A stretch of 64,000 nt of DNA from Paenibacillus herberti (lineage in GTDB: Bacteria > Bacillota > Bacilli > Paenibacillales > Paenibacillaceae), in the NCBI RefSeq assembly GCF_002233675.1, contig NZ_NMUQ01000001.1:506680-570679 (forward strand), written 5' to 3'. The position numbers and the translations under genes were made by a program. Below the pieces are notes generated by a model that was given only the letters and a program-made list of their open reading frames with translations, made no database searches and had not been told where the DNA came from. Of this stretch, positions 26,449 through 36,768 are shown piece by piece (position 1 is the stretch's first letter; the number at the start of each line of letters is the position of its first letter).

Positions 26449-27380
26449 TGGCAGGTCCGCAGAGCAAAAAAGGCTCCGGTGCAACCGAAAAGAAATTCCG
26501 TTCCGGATTCGTCGGAATCGTTGGCCGACCTAATGTCGGCAAGTCGACGCTAATGAACAAAATGATCGGCCAGAAAATTGCGATCATGTCGGACAAACCT
26601 CAGACGACGCGTAACAAAATCCATGGCGTTCTGACTCGCGATAATTCGCAGATCGTCTTCCTTGATACACCAGGCATTCACAAACCTAACTCAAAGTTGG
26701 GCGATTATATGATTAAGGCGGCTGAAAGTGCGCTGTCCGAGGTTGAAGCTGTTCTGTTCCTCGTAGATGTGGCGGATGGGTTCGGCGGAGGAGATCGCTT
26801 TATCATCGAGCGGCTCAAGACTGTTAAAACGCCTGTTTTCCTGATTCTCAACAAAATCGACAAGATCGATGACGAGAAGCTGATGCAGACCATTATCCAG
26901 TACAAGGATATGCTTGATTTTGCAGAGATCATTCCGATATCGGCGCTGCAAGGTAATAACATCGATACGCTGCTGAACCAGTTGGATCGCTATTTGCCGG
27001 AAGGGCCTCAATATTATCCTGCCGACCAAGTGACAGACCATCCGGAGCAGTTCGTATGTGCGGAGATGATTCGCGAAAAGATTCTGCAAAAGACGCGTGA
27101 GGAGATTCCGCATTCCATCGCCGTCACGATTGAAGACATGAAGGTGCAGGAAAATGGTGTAGTGCACATTGGAGCCGTCATTTATGTCGAAAGAGATTCC
27201 CAGAAGGGAATCATCATCGGCAAACAAGGCGCTTTACTCAAGGAAGTTGGCAGGGGGGCACGGCGCGACATTGAAGCGCTGCTCGGCTCAAAGACGTTCC
27301 TGGAGTTGTGGGTAAAGGTCAAAAAAGACTGGCGCAACCAGGATCGGGTGCTTCGTGATCTCGGGTATCGCAGCGAATAG
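26448..27380 (+). CDS. era: GTPase Era
   Basis: 310-aa GTPase for 30S assembly. G1 [14 protein letters not shown]3 DTPGIHKP and G4 NKIDKID are present, and the C-terminal KH domain has [16 protein letters not shown] for 16S rRNA 3'-end binding. It starts with ATG at 26448 overlapping the cdd stop (TAATG), so translation is coupled. An Lys/Ser/Gly N-terminal extension of about 18 residues precedes the GTPase core. Confidence 0.97.
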
Positions 27381-27539
27381 GTTCCAGGCGAAGGATTTCA
27401 CTTCTCTTTAATTTATGAGTGGAGAGCGGTTTAGATCGATTCCCGCTTTTTGACAGCATAGCCGAGTCGGCTTTATCGCATTCTAAAGAGGTCAGAACGC
27501 TGAGGCGTCTCCACTTTGAAAGCGAAAGGAAGATACGGC

Positions 27540-27710
27540 ATGCGGGACTTTTCGTGGACCTATTTTACGATTACCGGTGATGTAGAGTCGTTTTTGCTTT
27601 ACAAGGAAGTGAATCAGCTTCGCATGGCGGGAAGCGCGGAAGCGGCGGCAGCTGATGATGCAGGCGCAGATGAGCTTTCAGGCATGAGCCAGGAAGCTTT
27701 GCTGGTCTAG
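27540..27710 (+). CDS. yqzL: YqzL family small protein
   Basis: 56-aa protein whose N-terminus MRDFSWTYFTITGDVESFLL is the YqzL family pattern; the rest is an Ala/Asp-rich tail. ATG 27540 is well spaced from GAAAGGAAG. Its place between era and recO is also that of B. subtilis yqzL. Function is unknown. Confidence 0.85.
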   Translation: MRDFSWTYFTITGDVESFLLYKEVNQLRMAGSAEAAAADDAGADELSGMSQEALLV

Positions 27711-27749
27711 CTCCAACAGGGAAGTTCCGTTTCTCCATGTTTCTATGCC

Positions 27750-27779
27750 CGTCCGGAGCGAATTAGCTCCGGACGTTTT
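27750..27779 (+). terminator. Intrinsic terminator after yqzL
   Basis: CGTCCGGAGC (27750-27759), loop GAATTA, GCTCCGGACG (27766-27775), then four T. It may end the long upstream operon before recO. Confidence 0.8.
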
Positions 27780-27839
27780 GGCATTTAAGGATGCTCGTCT
27801 GGCGAGCGGTTCCCTGTCCGGGACAGAGGGGGGAAACGC

Positions 27840-28736
27840 GTGATCTACCGCGTGGAAGGCATTGTCATTCGCAGTATGGACTACGGGGAAGGCAACAAGA
27901 TCGTGACTATCCTGACCGATACGGCAGGTAAGGTTGGCATTATGGCGCGCGGCGCCAAAAAGTTGCGCAGTCGGCATACCTCGTTAGTGCAGCCATTTAC
28001 GCTAGGGGAATTCGTCTATTTCCGTAATGCAGGGCTCGGCCAACTCAATGCTGGTGAAATTCTGGAGTCCAACCATCAGCTGCGGGAGGATATTGAGTTG
28101 TCTTCGTATGCGGCATATGCAGCAGAATTATGCGACCGGGCCTTTCAGGATGAGGAGGTCGGCGCTTACCTGTTCCATCAGCTGCGAGCTTGTTTCGATG
28201 CGCTTCGGGAAGGCAAGGAGCCAAGCATTGTCATCCATCTATTTGAAATGAAAATTCTCGAAGCGGCGGGTTATGGACCTCAGCTGGATAGTTGTGTAAG
28301 CTGCGATTCGGACAGCGGGCCGTTCCGGCTCAGTCCCGGCAGTGGAGGCATTTTATGCCGTCGTTGTTCGGGCCGCGACCCGGGAGCTCTGCCGCTTGAA
28401 GAAGGTGTGTTGAAGCTGCTTCGTCTATTTTCGGCCATCGATATGCGAAGACTTGGCTCGATTCAGGTGAAACCTCAGACGCGTGAGCAGTTGAAAGCAG
28501 CGCTTCGCGCGTTGATGGATACACATCTGGATATAAGGCTTAAAACGCGCGGTTTCCTGGATCAGCTGGATCGATTGTCGCTTCCTGCCATCGAGGCAGC
28601 CGGGCGAAGAAGGCAGCAAATGGAGGCTTCCGCTAGCGCATCCGGAATCGAATCCAATCCGAGCGAAATTCCTTCGACAGACACCACAAAGGGACTTGAC
28701 GGCGATTCGGACGAAAAGTTGGACGAAGGACACTGA
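27840..28736 (+). CDS. recO: DNA repair protein RecO
   Basis: 298-aa recombination mediator that loads RecA with RecF/RecR and anneals SSB-coated DNA. The N-terminal OB fold starts MIYRVEGIVIRSMDYGEGNK. The zinc-finger cysteines CVSC and CRRC lie near 160-182, and a helical C-terminal domain follows. GTG start at 27840 behind GAGGGGGG. The C-terminal 40 residues are a Ser/Asp-rich tail beyond the usual family length of about 255. Confidence 0.95.
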   Translation: MIYRVEGIVIRSMDYGEGNKIVTILTDTAGKVGIMARGAKKLRSRHTSLVQPFTLGEFVYFRNAGLGQLNAGEILESNHQLREDIELSSYAAYAAELCDRAFQDEEVGAYLFHQLRACFDALREGKEPSIVIHLFEMKILEAAGYGPQLDSCVSCDSDSGPFRLSPGSGGILCRRCSGRDPGALPLEEGVLKLLRLFSAIDMRRLGSIQVKPQTREQLKAALRALMDTHLDIRLKTRGFLDQLDRLSLPAIEAAGRRRQQMEASASASGIESNPSEIPSTDTTKGLDGDSDEKLDEGH

Positions 28737-28819
28737 GGGTCGGATGAAGAACTCAAAACGCCAGATGAGGCCGCCCAAAAAACCAATTAATTCTAGTGCT
28801 CAGAGGGCTTATCCGATGC

Positions 28820-28848
28820 TTGACATCGCTATACATGGCCGCTACAAT
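28820..28848 (+). promoter_or_regulatory. Sigma-A promoter of glyQS
   Basis: TTGACA (28820-28825), 17-bp spacer, TACAAT (28843-28848). It is a near-perfect housekeeping promoter placed a few bases before the T-box leader. Confidence 0.85.
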
Positions 28849-28861
28849 GGGGTAATATGCT

Positions 28862-29116
28862 CAAACGAACGATGATGGAGAAGGTAGTCTGCCCATTCTT
28901 TCCGTAATTTAGAATTCAGCGAGCCAGGGGCAGTGAGAGCCTGGCCGGACAGCGCAGACGAGAGGCACTCCGGAGTGCGTGATTTTAGGAAAGCGGGCTT
29001 TCCGCCTGCGCCGACACGGCGACGGCTTCAGAGAGCCAAGTAGGGTGGAACCGCGGGAGACTACAAGCTCTCGTCCCTACGTCTGTGGAGCAGACGTAGG
29101 CGGCGGGGCTTTTTTG
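28862..29116 (+). ncRNA. Glycine T-box leader of glyQS
   Basis: The conserved T-box core AGGGTGGAACCGCGG is at 29042-29056. It precedes a terminator hairpin (CCTACGTCTG at 29076-29085 with CAGACGTAGG at 29091-29100, then T6). The Stem I region (from about 28870) contains the GCCAGGGGCAGTGAGAGCCTGGC arm, and a GGC in the return strand (28964-28966) fits a glycine specifier. The leader senses uncharged tRNA-Gly, which stabilises the antiterminator and lets glyQS be transcribed (family mechanism). Confidence 0.92.
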
Positions 29117-29205
29117 GTGTCTCCAGACCGTTTTCGTCTGATCCAGGTTCATGCCGGACCGACCGGTATACCCAGACAGATTCCTTTGAAGGAGAGTGGC
29201 CAAAC

Positions 29206-30093
29206 ATGAATTTTCAAGGCATGATTCTGACGCTGCAACAGTTCTGGGCCGAGCAGAATTGCATTCTAGTTCAGCCCTATGACGTTGAGAAGGGTGCGGG
29301 TACGATGAACCCGATGACCTTTTTGCGTTCCATTGGTCCCGAGCCGTGGAATGTCGCTTATGTAGAGCCTTCACGTCGTCCCGCTGACGGCCGCTATGGC
29401 GAGAACCCGAATCGACTTTATCAGCATCATCAGTTTCAAGTCATTCTCAAGCCGTCACCTGACAATATCCAAGAGCTTTACTTGGAGAGCTTGAAGCGGC
29501 TAGGCATTGATCCGCTGCATCATGACATTCGTTTTGTTGAGGACAACTGGGAAAATCCATCCCTCGGCTGTGCAGGCCTTGGCTGGGAAGTATGGCTGAA
29601 TGGCATGGAGATTACACAGTTTACTTATTTCCAACAAGTTGGCGGAATCGAGACGAGCCCAGTATCCGGTGAAATTACGTATGGTCTGGAGCGCCTCGCT
29701 TCTTATATTCAAGAGAAGGAAAATGTATTCGATCTTGAATGGGTAGAAGGCGTCACTTATGGCGATGTATTCCTGCAGCCCGAATATGAGCATTCCAAAT
29801 ATACCTTTGAGATCAGTGATCCGGCGATGCTGTTCCAGCTCTTCTCGATGTATGAGGAGGAGGCACGCCGTGCGATGAAGCAGAACCTTGTGTTCCCTGC
29901 CTATGATTATGTGCTCAAGTGCTCCCATACGTTTAACTTGCTGGACGCGCGCGGAGCAATCAGTGTGACGGAACGGACAGGCTACATCACGCGTGTTCGC
30001 AATCTGGCACGCTCTTGCGCGGCCACTTATTTGGAGGAGAGGGAACGTCTTGGGTTCCCGCTGCTGAAGAAAGGAGTGGAGCAAAATGGCTAA
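29206..30093 (+). CDS. glyQ: Glycyl-tRNA synthetase alpha subunit
   Basis: 295-aa class II catalytic subunit that makes Gly-AMP and charges tRNA-Gly as an alpha2-beta2 enzyme. Landmarks: [51 protein letters not shown] and [11 protein letters not shown] 29206 follows AAGGAGAG. It is controlled by the T-box leader and overlaps glyS by 8 bp. Confidence 0.97.
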   Translation: MNFQGMILTLQQFWAEQNCILVQPYDVEKGAGTMNPMTFLRSIGPEPWNVAYVEPSRRPADGRYGENPNRLYQHHQFQVILKPSPDNIQELYLESLKRLGIDPLHHDIRFVEDNWENPSLGCAGLGWEVWLNGMEITQFTYFQQVGGIETSPVSGEITYGLERLASYIQEKENVFDLEWVEGVTYGDVFLQPEYEHSKYTFEISDPAMLFQLFSMYEEEARRAMKQNLVFPAYDYVLKCSHTFNLLDARGAISVTERTGYITRVRNLARSCAATYLEERERLGFPLLKKGVEQNG

Positions 30094-32173
30094 GGATCTT
30101 CTGTTCGAGATCGGTCTTGAGGAAGTGCCCGCTCGTTTCGTACGCGCTGCTGTGAATCAGCTGCAGGAGCGGGTCGTTAAGTGGTTGGATGAGTCACGCA
30201 TTGCACATGGAGAGGTTAGAGCCTATGCAACGCCGCGCCGTCTCGCTATTTTGGCCGAAGCGGTCGAAGAGAAACAAGCGGATGTAAGCGAAGAGGTCAA
30301 AGGGCCTTCACGCAAAATTGCGCAGGATGCCGAGGGCAACTGGAGCAAAGCGGCGCTGGGCTTCGCTCGCAGTCAAGGTGTGGAGCCGGAAGGGCTGTTC
30401 TTCAAAGAGCTGGCAGGCGTGGAATACGTTTATGCCAACAAGTCCAGCCTAGGTGTTGAGACTTCCGCTGTATTGGCGGACGGTCTGACTGGAATTCTGA
30501 CTTCTATGACCTTCCCTAAAAATATGCGCTGGGGCTCGTACGAGCTGAAGTTTGTGCGTCCTATTAAATGGCTGATCGCGCTCTACGGCTCTGAAATCGT
30601 GCCGATGGAAATTGCAGGCGTAAGAAGCAGCAATGTAACGCGCGGTCACCGTTTCCTCGGTGCAGAAACAACGGTGCAGGAGCCGACTGCTTATGTTGAG
30701 GCTTTACGTGCTCAGCATGTCATCACCGACATTACCGAGCGTGAGCAGCTTATCGTGAAAGGCCTCGAATCGCTGGCCAAAAAACGCGGCTGGACGATTA
30801 CGATCAAGGATGATCTGCTTGAGGAAGTTCTGTTCTTGGTCGAGACACCGACCGTGCTGTTCGGTTCCTTCGACCCATCCTTCCTTGAAATTCCGCAGGA
30901 AGTATTGATCACCTCGATGCGAGAGCATCAACGTTACTTCCCGGTGCTGGATGATGGGGGCAAGCTGCTGCCTTATTTTGTTACCGTACGGAACGGCAAT
31001 GCTGTTTCCCTGGATAATGTAGCAAGGGGTAACGAGAAGGTGCTGCGCGCTCGCTTGTCGGACGCCAAATTCTTCTATGCGGAGGATCAGAAGCTGGCCA
31101 TCGGCGATGCGCTGCAAAAGCTGGAAACGGTCGTATACCATGAAGAGCTTGGCACGGTAGCCGATAAAGTGCGCCGCATCGTGAAGCTGACCGAAACTAT
31201 CGTGACAGCTGCCGGAACAGAACAGCAAGTAGCTCGCGATGCGGTACGTACCGCAGAGATTTGTAAGTTCGACCTGGTTACTCAGATGGTCTACGAATTC
31301 CCTGAGCTGCAAGGCATCATGGGCGAGGATTATGCGCGTAAGGCAGGAGAGGGTGAGGTAGTCGCTACGGCGATCAACGAGCATTATCAGCCGCGCTTCT
31401 CCGGTGATACCGCATCGGCTTCGGTGCCGGGCGCATTGGTCAGTCTGGCCGACAAGCTGGACACCATCGTTGGCTGCTTCTCGATTGGTATTATCCCGAC
31501 CGGCTCACAGGATCCTTATGCGCTTCGCAGGCAGGCGGCAGGCATCGTGCAAACGCTGATGACGCATCAACTCCCTGTAAGGCTATCCGAGCTATTCGAT
31601 TTGGCGCTGGATGTGCATGAGCAGCGCGGCCTGAAACGCAGCCGCCAAGAAATTCGTAAAGAGCTTTATGATTTCTTTGCTCTTCGTCTCAAAAATGTAC
31701 TGACCGAGCAAGGCAATCGTTATGACGTCATTGATGCTGCCTTGGCAGCGGGCTTCGACGATATGAATCTCGCGGTGGAACGCGCCGCCATTCTGCTGGC
31801 CCGCGCGGCTGGCCCGGAACGCGAGCTATTCAAGTCTGTTGTTGACGCGCTGACGCGGACGGCAAATCTGGCAGCCAAAGCGGAGCCAGGAGTTGCTGTT
31901 GAAGCAAGTCTGCTGGAAGCGGACGCAGAAAAACGTCTTTTCGAAGCTTCTTCAGTAGTAGGTTCGCAATTCCGCCAAGCGCTGGATTCCGGCGATGCGG
32001 ATGCCGCACTGAACCGACTCACCGAGCTTCGTGAACCGATTACGGCATTTTTTGATTCGGTTATGGTCATGGCTGAGGATGAGGCTGTTCGTCGCAATCG
32101 ACTGGCGTTGCTAGCCGGCATAGCGAGTAATGCTGCAGAATATGCGGATTTCTCCAAGCTAGTCTGGTCTTAA
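30086..32173 (+). CDS. glyS: Glycyl-tRNA synthetase beta subunit
   Basis: 695-aa tRNA-binding subunit. Starts [16 protein letters not shown], with the HD-like central region and TREHQRYF-like segment ([14 protein letters not shown]), and a C-terminal DALR-type anticodon-binding domain. AAAGGAGTGG precedes the ATG inside the glyQ 3' end. Full length for the family. Confidence 0.97.
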   Translation: MAKDLLFEIGLEEVPARFVRAAVNQLQERVVKWLDESRIAHGEVRAYATPRRLAILAEAVEEKQADVSEEVKGPSRKIAQDAEGNWSKAALGFARSQGVEPEGLFFKELAGVEYVYANKSSLGVETSAVLADGLTGILTSMTFPKNMRWGSYELKFVRPIKWLIALYGSEIVPMEIAGVRSSNVTRGHRFLGAETTVQEPTAYVEALRAQHVITDITEREQLIVKGLESLAKKRGWTITIKDDLLEEVLFLVETPTVLFGSFDPSFLEIPQEVLITSMREHQRYFPVLDDGGKLLPYFVTVRNGNAVSLDNVARGNEKVLRARLSDAKFFYAEDQKLAIGDALQKLETVVYHEELGTVADKVRRIVKLTETIVTAAGTEQQVARDAVRTAEICKFDLVTQMVYEFPELQGIMGEDYARKAGEGEVVATAINEHYQPRFSGDTASASVPGALVSLADKLDTIVGCFSIGIIPTGSQDPYALRRQAAGIVQTLMTHQLPVRLSELFDLALDVHEQRGLKRSRQEIRKELYDFFALRLKNVLTEQGNRYDVIDAALAAGFDDMNLAVERAAILLARAAGPERELFKSVVDALTRTANLAAKAEPGVAVEASLLEADAEKRLFEASSVVGSQFRQALDSGDADAALNRLTELREPITAFFDSVMVMAEDEAVRRNRLALLAGIASNAAEYADFSKLVWS

Positions 32174-32191
32174 GAAAAGGAGAGTGGCAGC

Positions 32192-33013
32192 TTGAGTTCG
32201 AACGCACATAATCGCGATGTTATTGTTTATGTCGTGTCCGATTCGGCAGGAGATACAGGCGATCTTGTCGTACGCGCGGCCGCTGCACAGTTTCATCCTA
32301 TCGTACCGCAAATTCGCAGAGCGCCTTTCGTCACGGACGAAGCGGCGCTTGCCAAAGTGGTGGAGCTGGCGAGTGGCAATGGGGCGATTATCCTGTATAC
32401 GCTGGTGCTGCCGCATTTGCGAGAGGCGATGGTCAGGCTTGGCGAGGGCAGCTCGGTCGAAACAATTGATCTGCTGGGACCGCTGATCCATAGCCTGGAA
32501 CAGAAGACAGGAATACCGTCCAGGCAGGAGCCAGGACTCAACCATGTACTTGACGAGGATTATTTCCGTAAGGTCGAGGCGGTAGAATTTGCCGTAAAAT
32601 ATGATGATGCAAGGGATACAACTGGCATCAAAAAAGCCGATATTGTTCTTGTGGGTGTTTCGCGCACGTCCAAAACTCCGCTGTCCATGTACCTTGCTCA
32701 TAAGAAATACAAGGTGGCCAATGTGCCGCTGGTGCCTGAGCTGAAACCTCCAGATGAGCTTTTTGCGATTCCGAAGGAACGGATCATAGGCCTTTCGATC
32801 GGCGTACATTATTTGAACGTCATTCGTAAGGAGCGCCTGAAGGCGCTTGGTTTGCCGGATAGCGCCTCTTATGCCACTGCCGAACGCATTGAGCGGGAAT
32901 TGGCCTATGCCAAGGAAATTACGGACCGCATCGGCTGCTTCACAATGGATGTCTCCCATCGGGCAGTGGAGGAGACGGCCAGCATCATTATGGAACGGAT
33001 TCGCGGCAGCTAA
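32192..33013 (+). CDS. Bifunctional regulator (kinase/pyrophosphorylase) of PPDK/PEP synthase, YqfL type
   Basis: 273-aa DUF299-family protein that phosphorylates and dephosphorylates a PEP-pyruvate enzyme. The P-loop GVSRTSKTPLSMYLA is clear, and DVSHRAVEETA at the C-terminus is typical. TTG start at 32192 after AAAAGGAGAG. In B. subtilis ccpN lies between glyS and yqfL; here the two genes are only 18 bp apart, so ccpN is absent from this site. Which partner enzyme it controls cannot be seen here. Confidence 0.94.
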   Translation: MSSNAHNRDVIVYVVSDSAGDTGDLVVRAAAAQFHPIVPQIRRAPFVTDEAALAKVVELASGNGAIILYTLVLPHLREAMVRLGEGSSVETIDLLGPLIHSLEQKTGIPSRQEPGLNHVLDEDYFRKVEAVEFAVKYDDARDTTGIKKADIVLVGVSRTSKTPLSMYLAHKKYKVANVPLVPELKPPDELFAIPKERIIGLSIGVHYLNVIRKERLKALGLPDSASYATAERIERELAYAKEITDRIGCFTMDVSHRAVEETASIIMERIRGS

Positions 33014-33067
33014 CTTGTATCCGGTCCGGGTCTAAGGACTCAGCTGTTTACAGAGGAGGCGATGGGA

Positions 33068-33526
33068 ATGGGTGGAACTCGCATTGTCGTGGACGCGGAT
33101 GCTTGCCCGGTCAAGCGAGAGATTATGGACACCGCCTACCCTTTGTCGGTGCCGGTGCTCATGGTCTCTTCTTATGACCATCATCTGGAGCCTGAGCCAG
33201 GCATGGACATTGCACATGTCGATCGGAGCAGCCAATCGGCGGATCTATACATCCTTAACCGGGTGGGCCGAGGAGATATCGTTGTTACCGGTGATTATGG
33301 CCTGGCGGCTGTAGCTCTCGCAAAGGGCGCCCAGGCCATCGGTTTTCGCGGACAGGTTTATCATAATGATACGATGGACTCGCTGATGGCCCGTCGCCAT
33401 GAGCAAAGCGTCATCCGACGCAACGGAGGCAGGACTAAAGGGCCTAAGCCAATGACGTCGGAGGATAAAACGGCGTTTCAACAAAAGCTGACAAAACTTT
33501 TACTTGCCAAGCAGGAAAACGTTTAG
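33068..33526 (+). CDS. yqxD: YaiI/YqxD family (DUF188) protein
   Basis: 152-aa PIN-like protein of unknown function. Typical motifs are VVDADACPVKREI, VDRSSQSADLYIL, DIVVTGDYGLA and GGRTKGPKPMTSED. Of two candidate starts, ATG 33068 is 8 bases from GAGGAGG, whereas ATG 33062 is only 2 bases away. It is embedded in the conserved yqfL-yqxD-dnaG-sigA cluster. Confidence 0.93.
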   Translation: MGGTRIVVDADACPVKREIMDTAYPLSVPVLMVSSYDHHLEPEPGMDIAHVDRSSQSADLYILNRVGRGDIVVTGDYGLAAVALAKGAQAIGFRGQVYHNDTMDSLMARRHEQSVIRRNGGRTKGPKPMTSEDKTAFQQKLTKLLLAKQENV

Positions 33527-33573
33527 GACCAGCGAATAGTATTACGTGTTATTCAGACGAAGGTGATGAACGA

Positions 33574-35400
33574 GTGGCATACGGCAAGATACCGGAAAGC
33601 GTTATTGAAGAAGTGCGCCGGCATCATGAAATTGTAGACACAGTCGGGAAGTACGTTCATCTGACCAAGAACGGTAAATATATGAAGGGGCTGTGTCCGT
33701 TCCATTCGGAGCGCACGCCTTCCTTCACGGTGACGCCCGAGCTGCAAATTTTCCATTGCTACGGCTGCGGCAAGGGCGGCAATGTCATCCGGTTCATTGA
33801 AGAGATCGAGGGCTACTCCTTCCCGGAAGCCATCCGCCACCTGGCGGAACAGGCAGGGATGCCCATCACATGGGATGTGCCTGGAGAGAGCTCTTCGCCG
33901 CGTGACCCCGAGCTTGATGCCTCGTATGAGGCCAATGAGCTTGCCGCCAAGTTTTATCATTACTTGCTCAACAATTCCGCGCAAGGTCAGGAGGCAAAGG
34001 CCTATCTGATCGAGCGGGGGTTGAACGGCAGGCTGATTGACGAATTCACCATCGGCTTTGCACCGGAGAGTTGGGACACGCTATCCAGATTTCTGCAATC
34101 GAGGGGCTACGAGCCTGAGCTGCTGGAAAAAGCGGGACTGCTTTCGGCCAAAAATGATGGAAGCGGGCATGTGGATCGTTTCCGAGCCCGTATTATGTTC
34201 CCGATTCGGGCGAAGGACGGCAAGATTTGCGGTTTTGCCGGACGTGTCATGGATGATTCCAAGCCCAAGTATTTGAATACGCCCGAGACGAAGCTGTTTG
34301 CCAAAAGCAAACTGCTGTATCAACTGCACTCGGCACGGGCCGTTTTCCGTAAAAAGCGTTCAGCTGTCCTTTTCGAAGGTTATATGGATGTCATCAAGGC
34401 TTGGTCAGCTGGAGTTAAAAACGGGATTGCCGCTATGGGAACTGCCTTAACAGACGATCATGCGGCGCTGCTCTCCCGCGAGGTTGACGAGGTGATTCTC
34501 TGCTACGACGGTGATGACGCTGGACAAGCTGCTGCGATGAAGTCCATTCCAATTCTCGAAAAAGTCGGGCTCAAGGCGCTTATCGCGATTCTCCCAAAGG
34601 GCATGGACCCGGACGAGCATATTACGCGGTTCGGTGCGGAGACCTTTATTAGAGAGGTCATGGAGCATCCCGTATCCGTAACCAAATTTAAGCTACTATA
34701 TTCCCGCAGGAATCATACACTCTTAGGAGAAGAGGGCCGTAGAAACTATGTCATGGAAGCCGTCGGCATAGTTGCGGAACTGGATTCCCGTACGGAACAG
34801 GAAATATACCTGAAGGAGCTTTCTCGCGAATTCGAGCTGTCTCTGGAATCGCTCAAGCAGGACTGTCACGGGATCTGGAGCGAGCGGCAGAAATCAAGGC
34901 CGGACAGGGATAAGAACGACATTTCGTGGAATAATGGTAGGAATGAAACAAGGCGCGCGCCCTCGGCACCTGCAATGCTGCCGCCTTACCAGCGAGCAGA
35001 ACGCAGATTGCTGAGCGTGATGATACGGGATGCGGAAATAGCGCGGAGTGTGTATGACCGGCTCGGAGATGCATTCAATGTGGAAGATCACGTGGCTCTT
35101 GCTGCTTATCTGTACGCCTATTATGCACAGGGGCTTGAACCGGATGTTAGTCGGTTCATCGCCTCCCTGCAGGATGAACGCCTGGAAAGGGCTGCTGCTT
35201 CCATTCTGATGAACGAGGATGCATCTCCCTTTGACGAGCATATGCTTATGGCCTACATTCATGAAATTCAGAAGGTGCCTCGTCTAAAGGAAATCGAAAT
35301 TCGCAGGGAAGAAGCGCTGCGGGCGGAAAGAGCCGGCGATGTGCTGAAAGCGGCAAAGATCCAAATTGAGATTATCGCCCTAGAAAGACAGCTCAAGTAA
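33574..35400 (+). CDS. dnaG: DNA primase DnaG
   Basis: 608-aa primase. The N-terminal CHC2 zinc finger (CPFHSERTPSF, FHCYGCGKGG) is followed by a catalytic core with TOPRIM motifs (LFEGYMDVIKAW, YDGDDAGQAA) and a C-terminal helicase-binding domain. GTG start at 33574 with GAAGGTGATG upstream. It stands directly before sigA, as in the classical macromolecular synthesis operon; rpsU lies at the far end of the same cluster. Confidence 0.97.
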   Translation: MAYGKIPESVIEEVRRHHEIVDTVGKYVHLTKNGKYMKGLCPFHSERTPSFTVTPELQIFHCYGCGKGGNVIRFIEEIEGYSFPEAIRHLAEQAGMPITWDVPGESSSPRDPELDASYEANELAAKFYHYLLNNSAQGQEAKAYLIERGLNGRLIDEFTIGFAPESWDTLSRFLQSRGYEPELLEKAGLLSAKNDGSGHVDRFRARIMFPIRAKDGKICGFAGRVMDDSKPKYLNTPETKLFAKSKLLYQLHSARAVFRKKRSAVLFEGYMDVIKAWSAGVKNGIAAMGTALTDDHAALLSREVDEVILCYDGDDAGQAAAMKSIPILEKVGLKALIAILPKGMDPDEHITRFGAETFIREVMEHPVSVTKFKLLYSRRNHTLLGEEGRRNYVMEAVGIVAELDSRTEQEIYLKELSREFELSLESLKQDCHGIWSERQKSRPDRDKNDISWNNGRNETRRAPSAPAMLPPYQRAERRLLSVMIRDAEIARSVYDRLGDAFNVEDHVALAAYLYAYYAQGLEPDVSRFIASLQDERLERAAASILMNEDASPFDEHMLMAYIHEIQKVPRLKEIEIRREEALRAERAGDVLKAAKIQIEIIALERQLK

Positions 35401-35441
35401 CGGCAGAATGATCCTTTCTAGGGAGGAGGGAGTCGGGAATT

Positions 35442-36569
35442 ATGGCGAATGACCAACATACGGAGCTGGACAACGAGCAAAAAATGGAGCTGGTCAAAGA
35501 TCAACTCATCGAGCAGGGGAAAAAGCGGTCTTCCCTGTCTTATAAAGAAATCATGGATAAACTGGCTCCTTTTGACCAAGAGCCGGAACAGATTGATGAA
35601 TTTTTCGAACAGCTCGACGATCTTGGCATTGAAGTAACAAACGAGCGCGATGACAGACCTTCCCCGCTTGGCGGCGAAGAGCAGGAACGCGAACCAGATG
35701 AATTCAACTTTGATGATGATCTGAGCTTGCCTCCGGGCATCAAGATCAATGATCCAGTGCGCATGTATCTCAAAGAAATCGGACGGGTGCCCCTGCTGCT
35801 GGCCGATGATGAGATTGAGCTTGCCAAGCGAATCGAGAAGGGTGACGAAGAAGCCAAGCGCCGTCTTGCGGAAGCGAATCTTCGTCTCGTCGTCAGCATC
35901 GCCAAGCGCTATGTCGGACGCGGCATGTTGTTCCTCGACTTGATTCAAGAAGGCAATATGGGTCTTATCAAAGCGGTCGAGAAATTCGACCATCAGAAGG
36001 GCTTTAAGTTCAGCACCTACGCCACATGGTGGATCCGCCAGGCTATTACTCGCGCGATTGCTGACCAAGCCCGGACGATTCGGATTCCAGTGCATATGGT
36101 CGAGACCATCAACAAGCTGATTCGTGTATCCCGTCAGTTGCTCCAGGAGCTGGGGCGCGAACCTACGCCGGAAGAAATCGCTGCAGAAATGGATCTTAGT
36201 ACCGAAAAGGTACGCGAGATCATGAAGATTGCTCAGGAGCCGGTGTCGCTTGAGACGCCGATCGGTGAAGAGGATGATTCACATCTGGGTGATTTCATTG
36301 AGGATCAGGAGGCGCTTGCTCCGGCAGATGCCGCCGCTTACGAACTGCTCAAGGAACAGCTCGAAGATGTGCTGGACACGCTGACAGAACGTGAGGAAAA
36401 TGTACTGAGGCTCCGCTTCGGCCTGGATGACGGCCGTACTCGGACGCTGGAGGAAGTAGGCAAAGTATTCGGCGTTACGCGCGAGCGTATCCGTCAGATC
36501 GAAGCCAAGGCATTGCGCAAGCTGCGCCATCCTAGCCGCAGCAAGCGACTCAAAGACTTCCTTGAATAA
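35442..36569 (+). CDS. sigA: Housekeeping RNA polymerase sigma factor SigA (RpoD)
   Basis: 375-aa primary sigma factor. Region 1.1 is followed by region 1.2 ([16 protein letters not shown]), region 2 ([31 protein letters not shown]), region 3 and region 4 with the helix-turn-helix [23 protein letters not shown] 35442 follows GGGAGGAGGGAG. It matches the B. subtilis protein (371 aa) almost end to end. A terminator follows. Confidence 0.98.
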   Translation: MANDQHTELDNEQKMELVKDQLIEQGKKRSSLSYKEIMDKLAPFDQEPEQIDEFFEQLDDLGIEVTNERDDRPSPLGGEEQEREPDEFNFDDDLSLPPGIKINDPVRMYLKEIGRVPLLLADDEIELAKRIEKGDEEAKRRLAEANLRLVVSIAKRYVGRGMLFLDLIQEGNMGLIKAVEKFDHQKGFKFSTYATWWIRQAITRAIADQARTIRIPVHMVETINKLIRVSRQLLQELGREPTPEEIAAEMDLSTEKVREIMKIAQEPVSLETPIGEEDDSHLGDFIEDQEALAPADAAAYELLKEQLEDVLDTLTEREENVLRLRFGLDDGRTRTLEEVGKVFGVTRERIRQIEAKALRKLRHPSRSKRLKDFLE

Positions 36570-36578
36570 GCTTTATCG

Positions 36579-36611
36579 GACTCTCTGCGCTGCTGCAGAG
36601 GGTCTTTTTTT
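36579..36611 (+). terminator. Intrinsic terminator of dnaG-sigA
   Basis: GACTCTCTGC (36579-36588) pairs with GCAGAGGGTC (36595-36604), followed by seven T. Confidence 0.88.
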
Positions 36612-36768
36612 CATTTTGCCAAGGTACGGATAGGTCTAACGTCCCTGAAGGCTGAAGTCCCTTCAACGGCCGGGCTCTGTTGTCGATGATTAGGAAGGGA
36701 GTTTCCCACATCCCCTAATCAATTGGCGTTTCCCATCGTGGAGAACGACAAGAACAAGGAGCAAGCCA

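Noticed and set aside
30704-31384. 226-codon minus-strand frame within glyS
   Set aside because: Antisense to a full-length conserved synthetase gene, with no recognisable motif.
32159-32959. 266-codon minus-strand frame opposite the YqfL-type gene
   Set aside because: The plus-strand product has an intact P-loop and family length; the minus frame has none.
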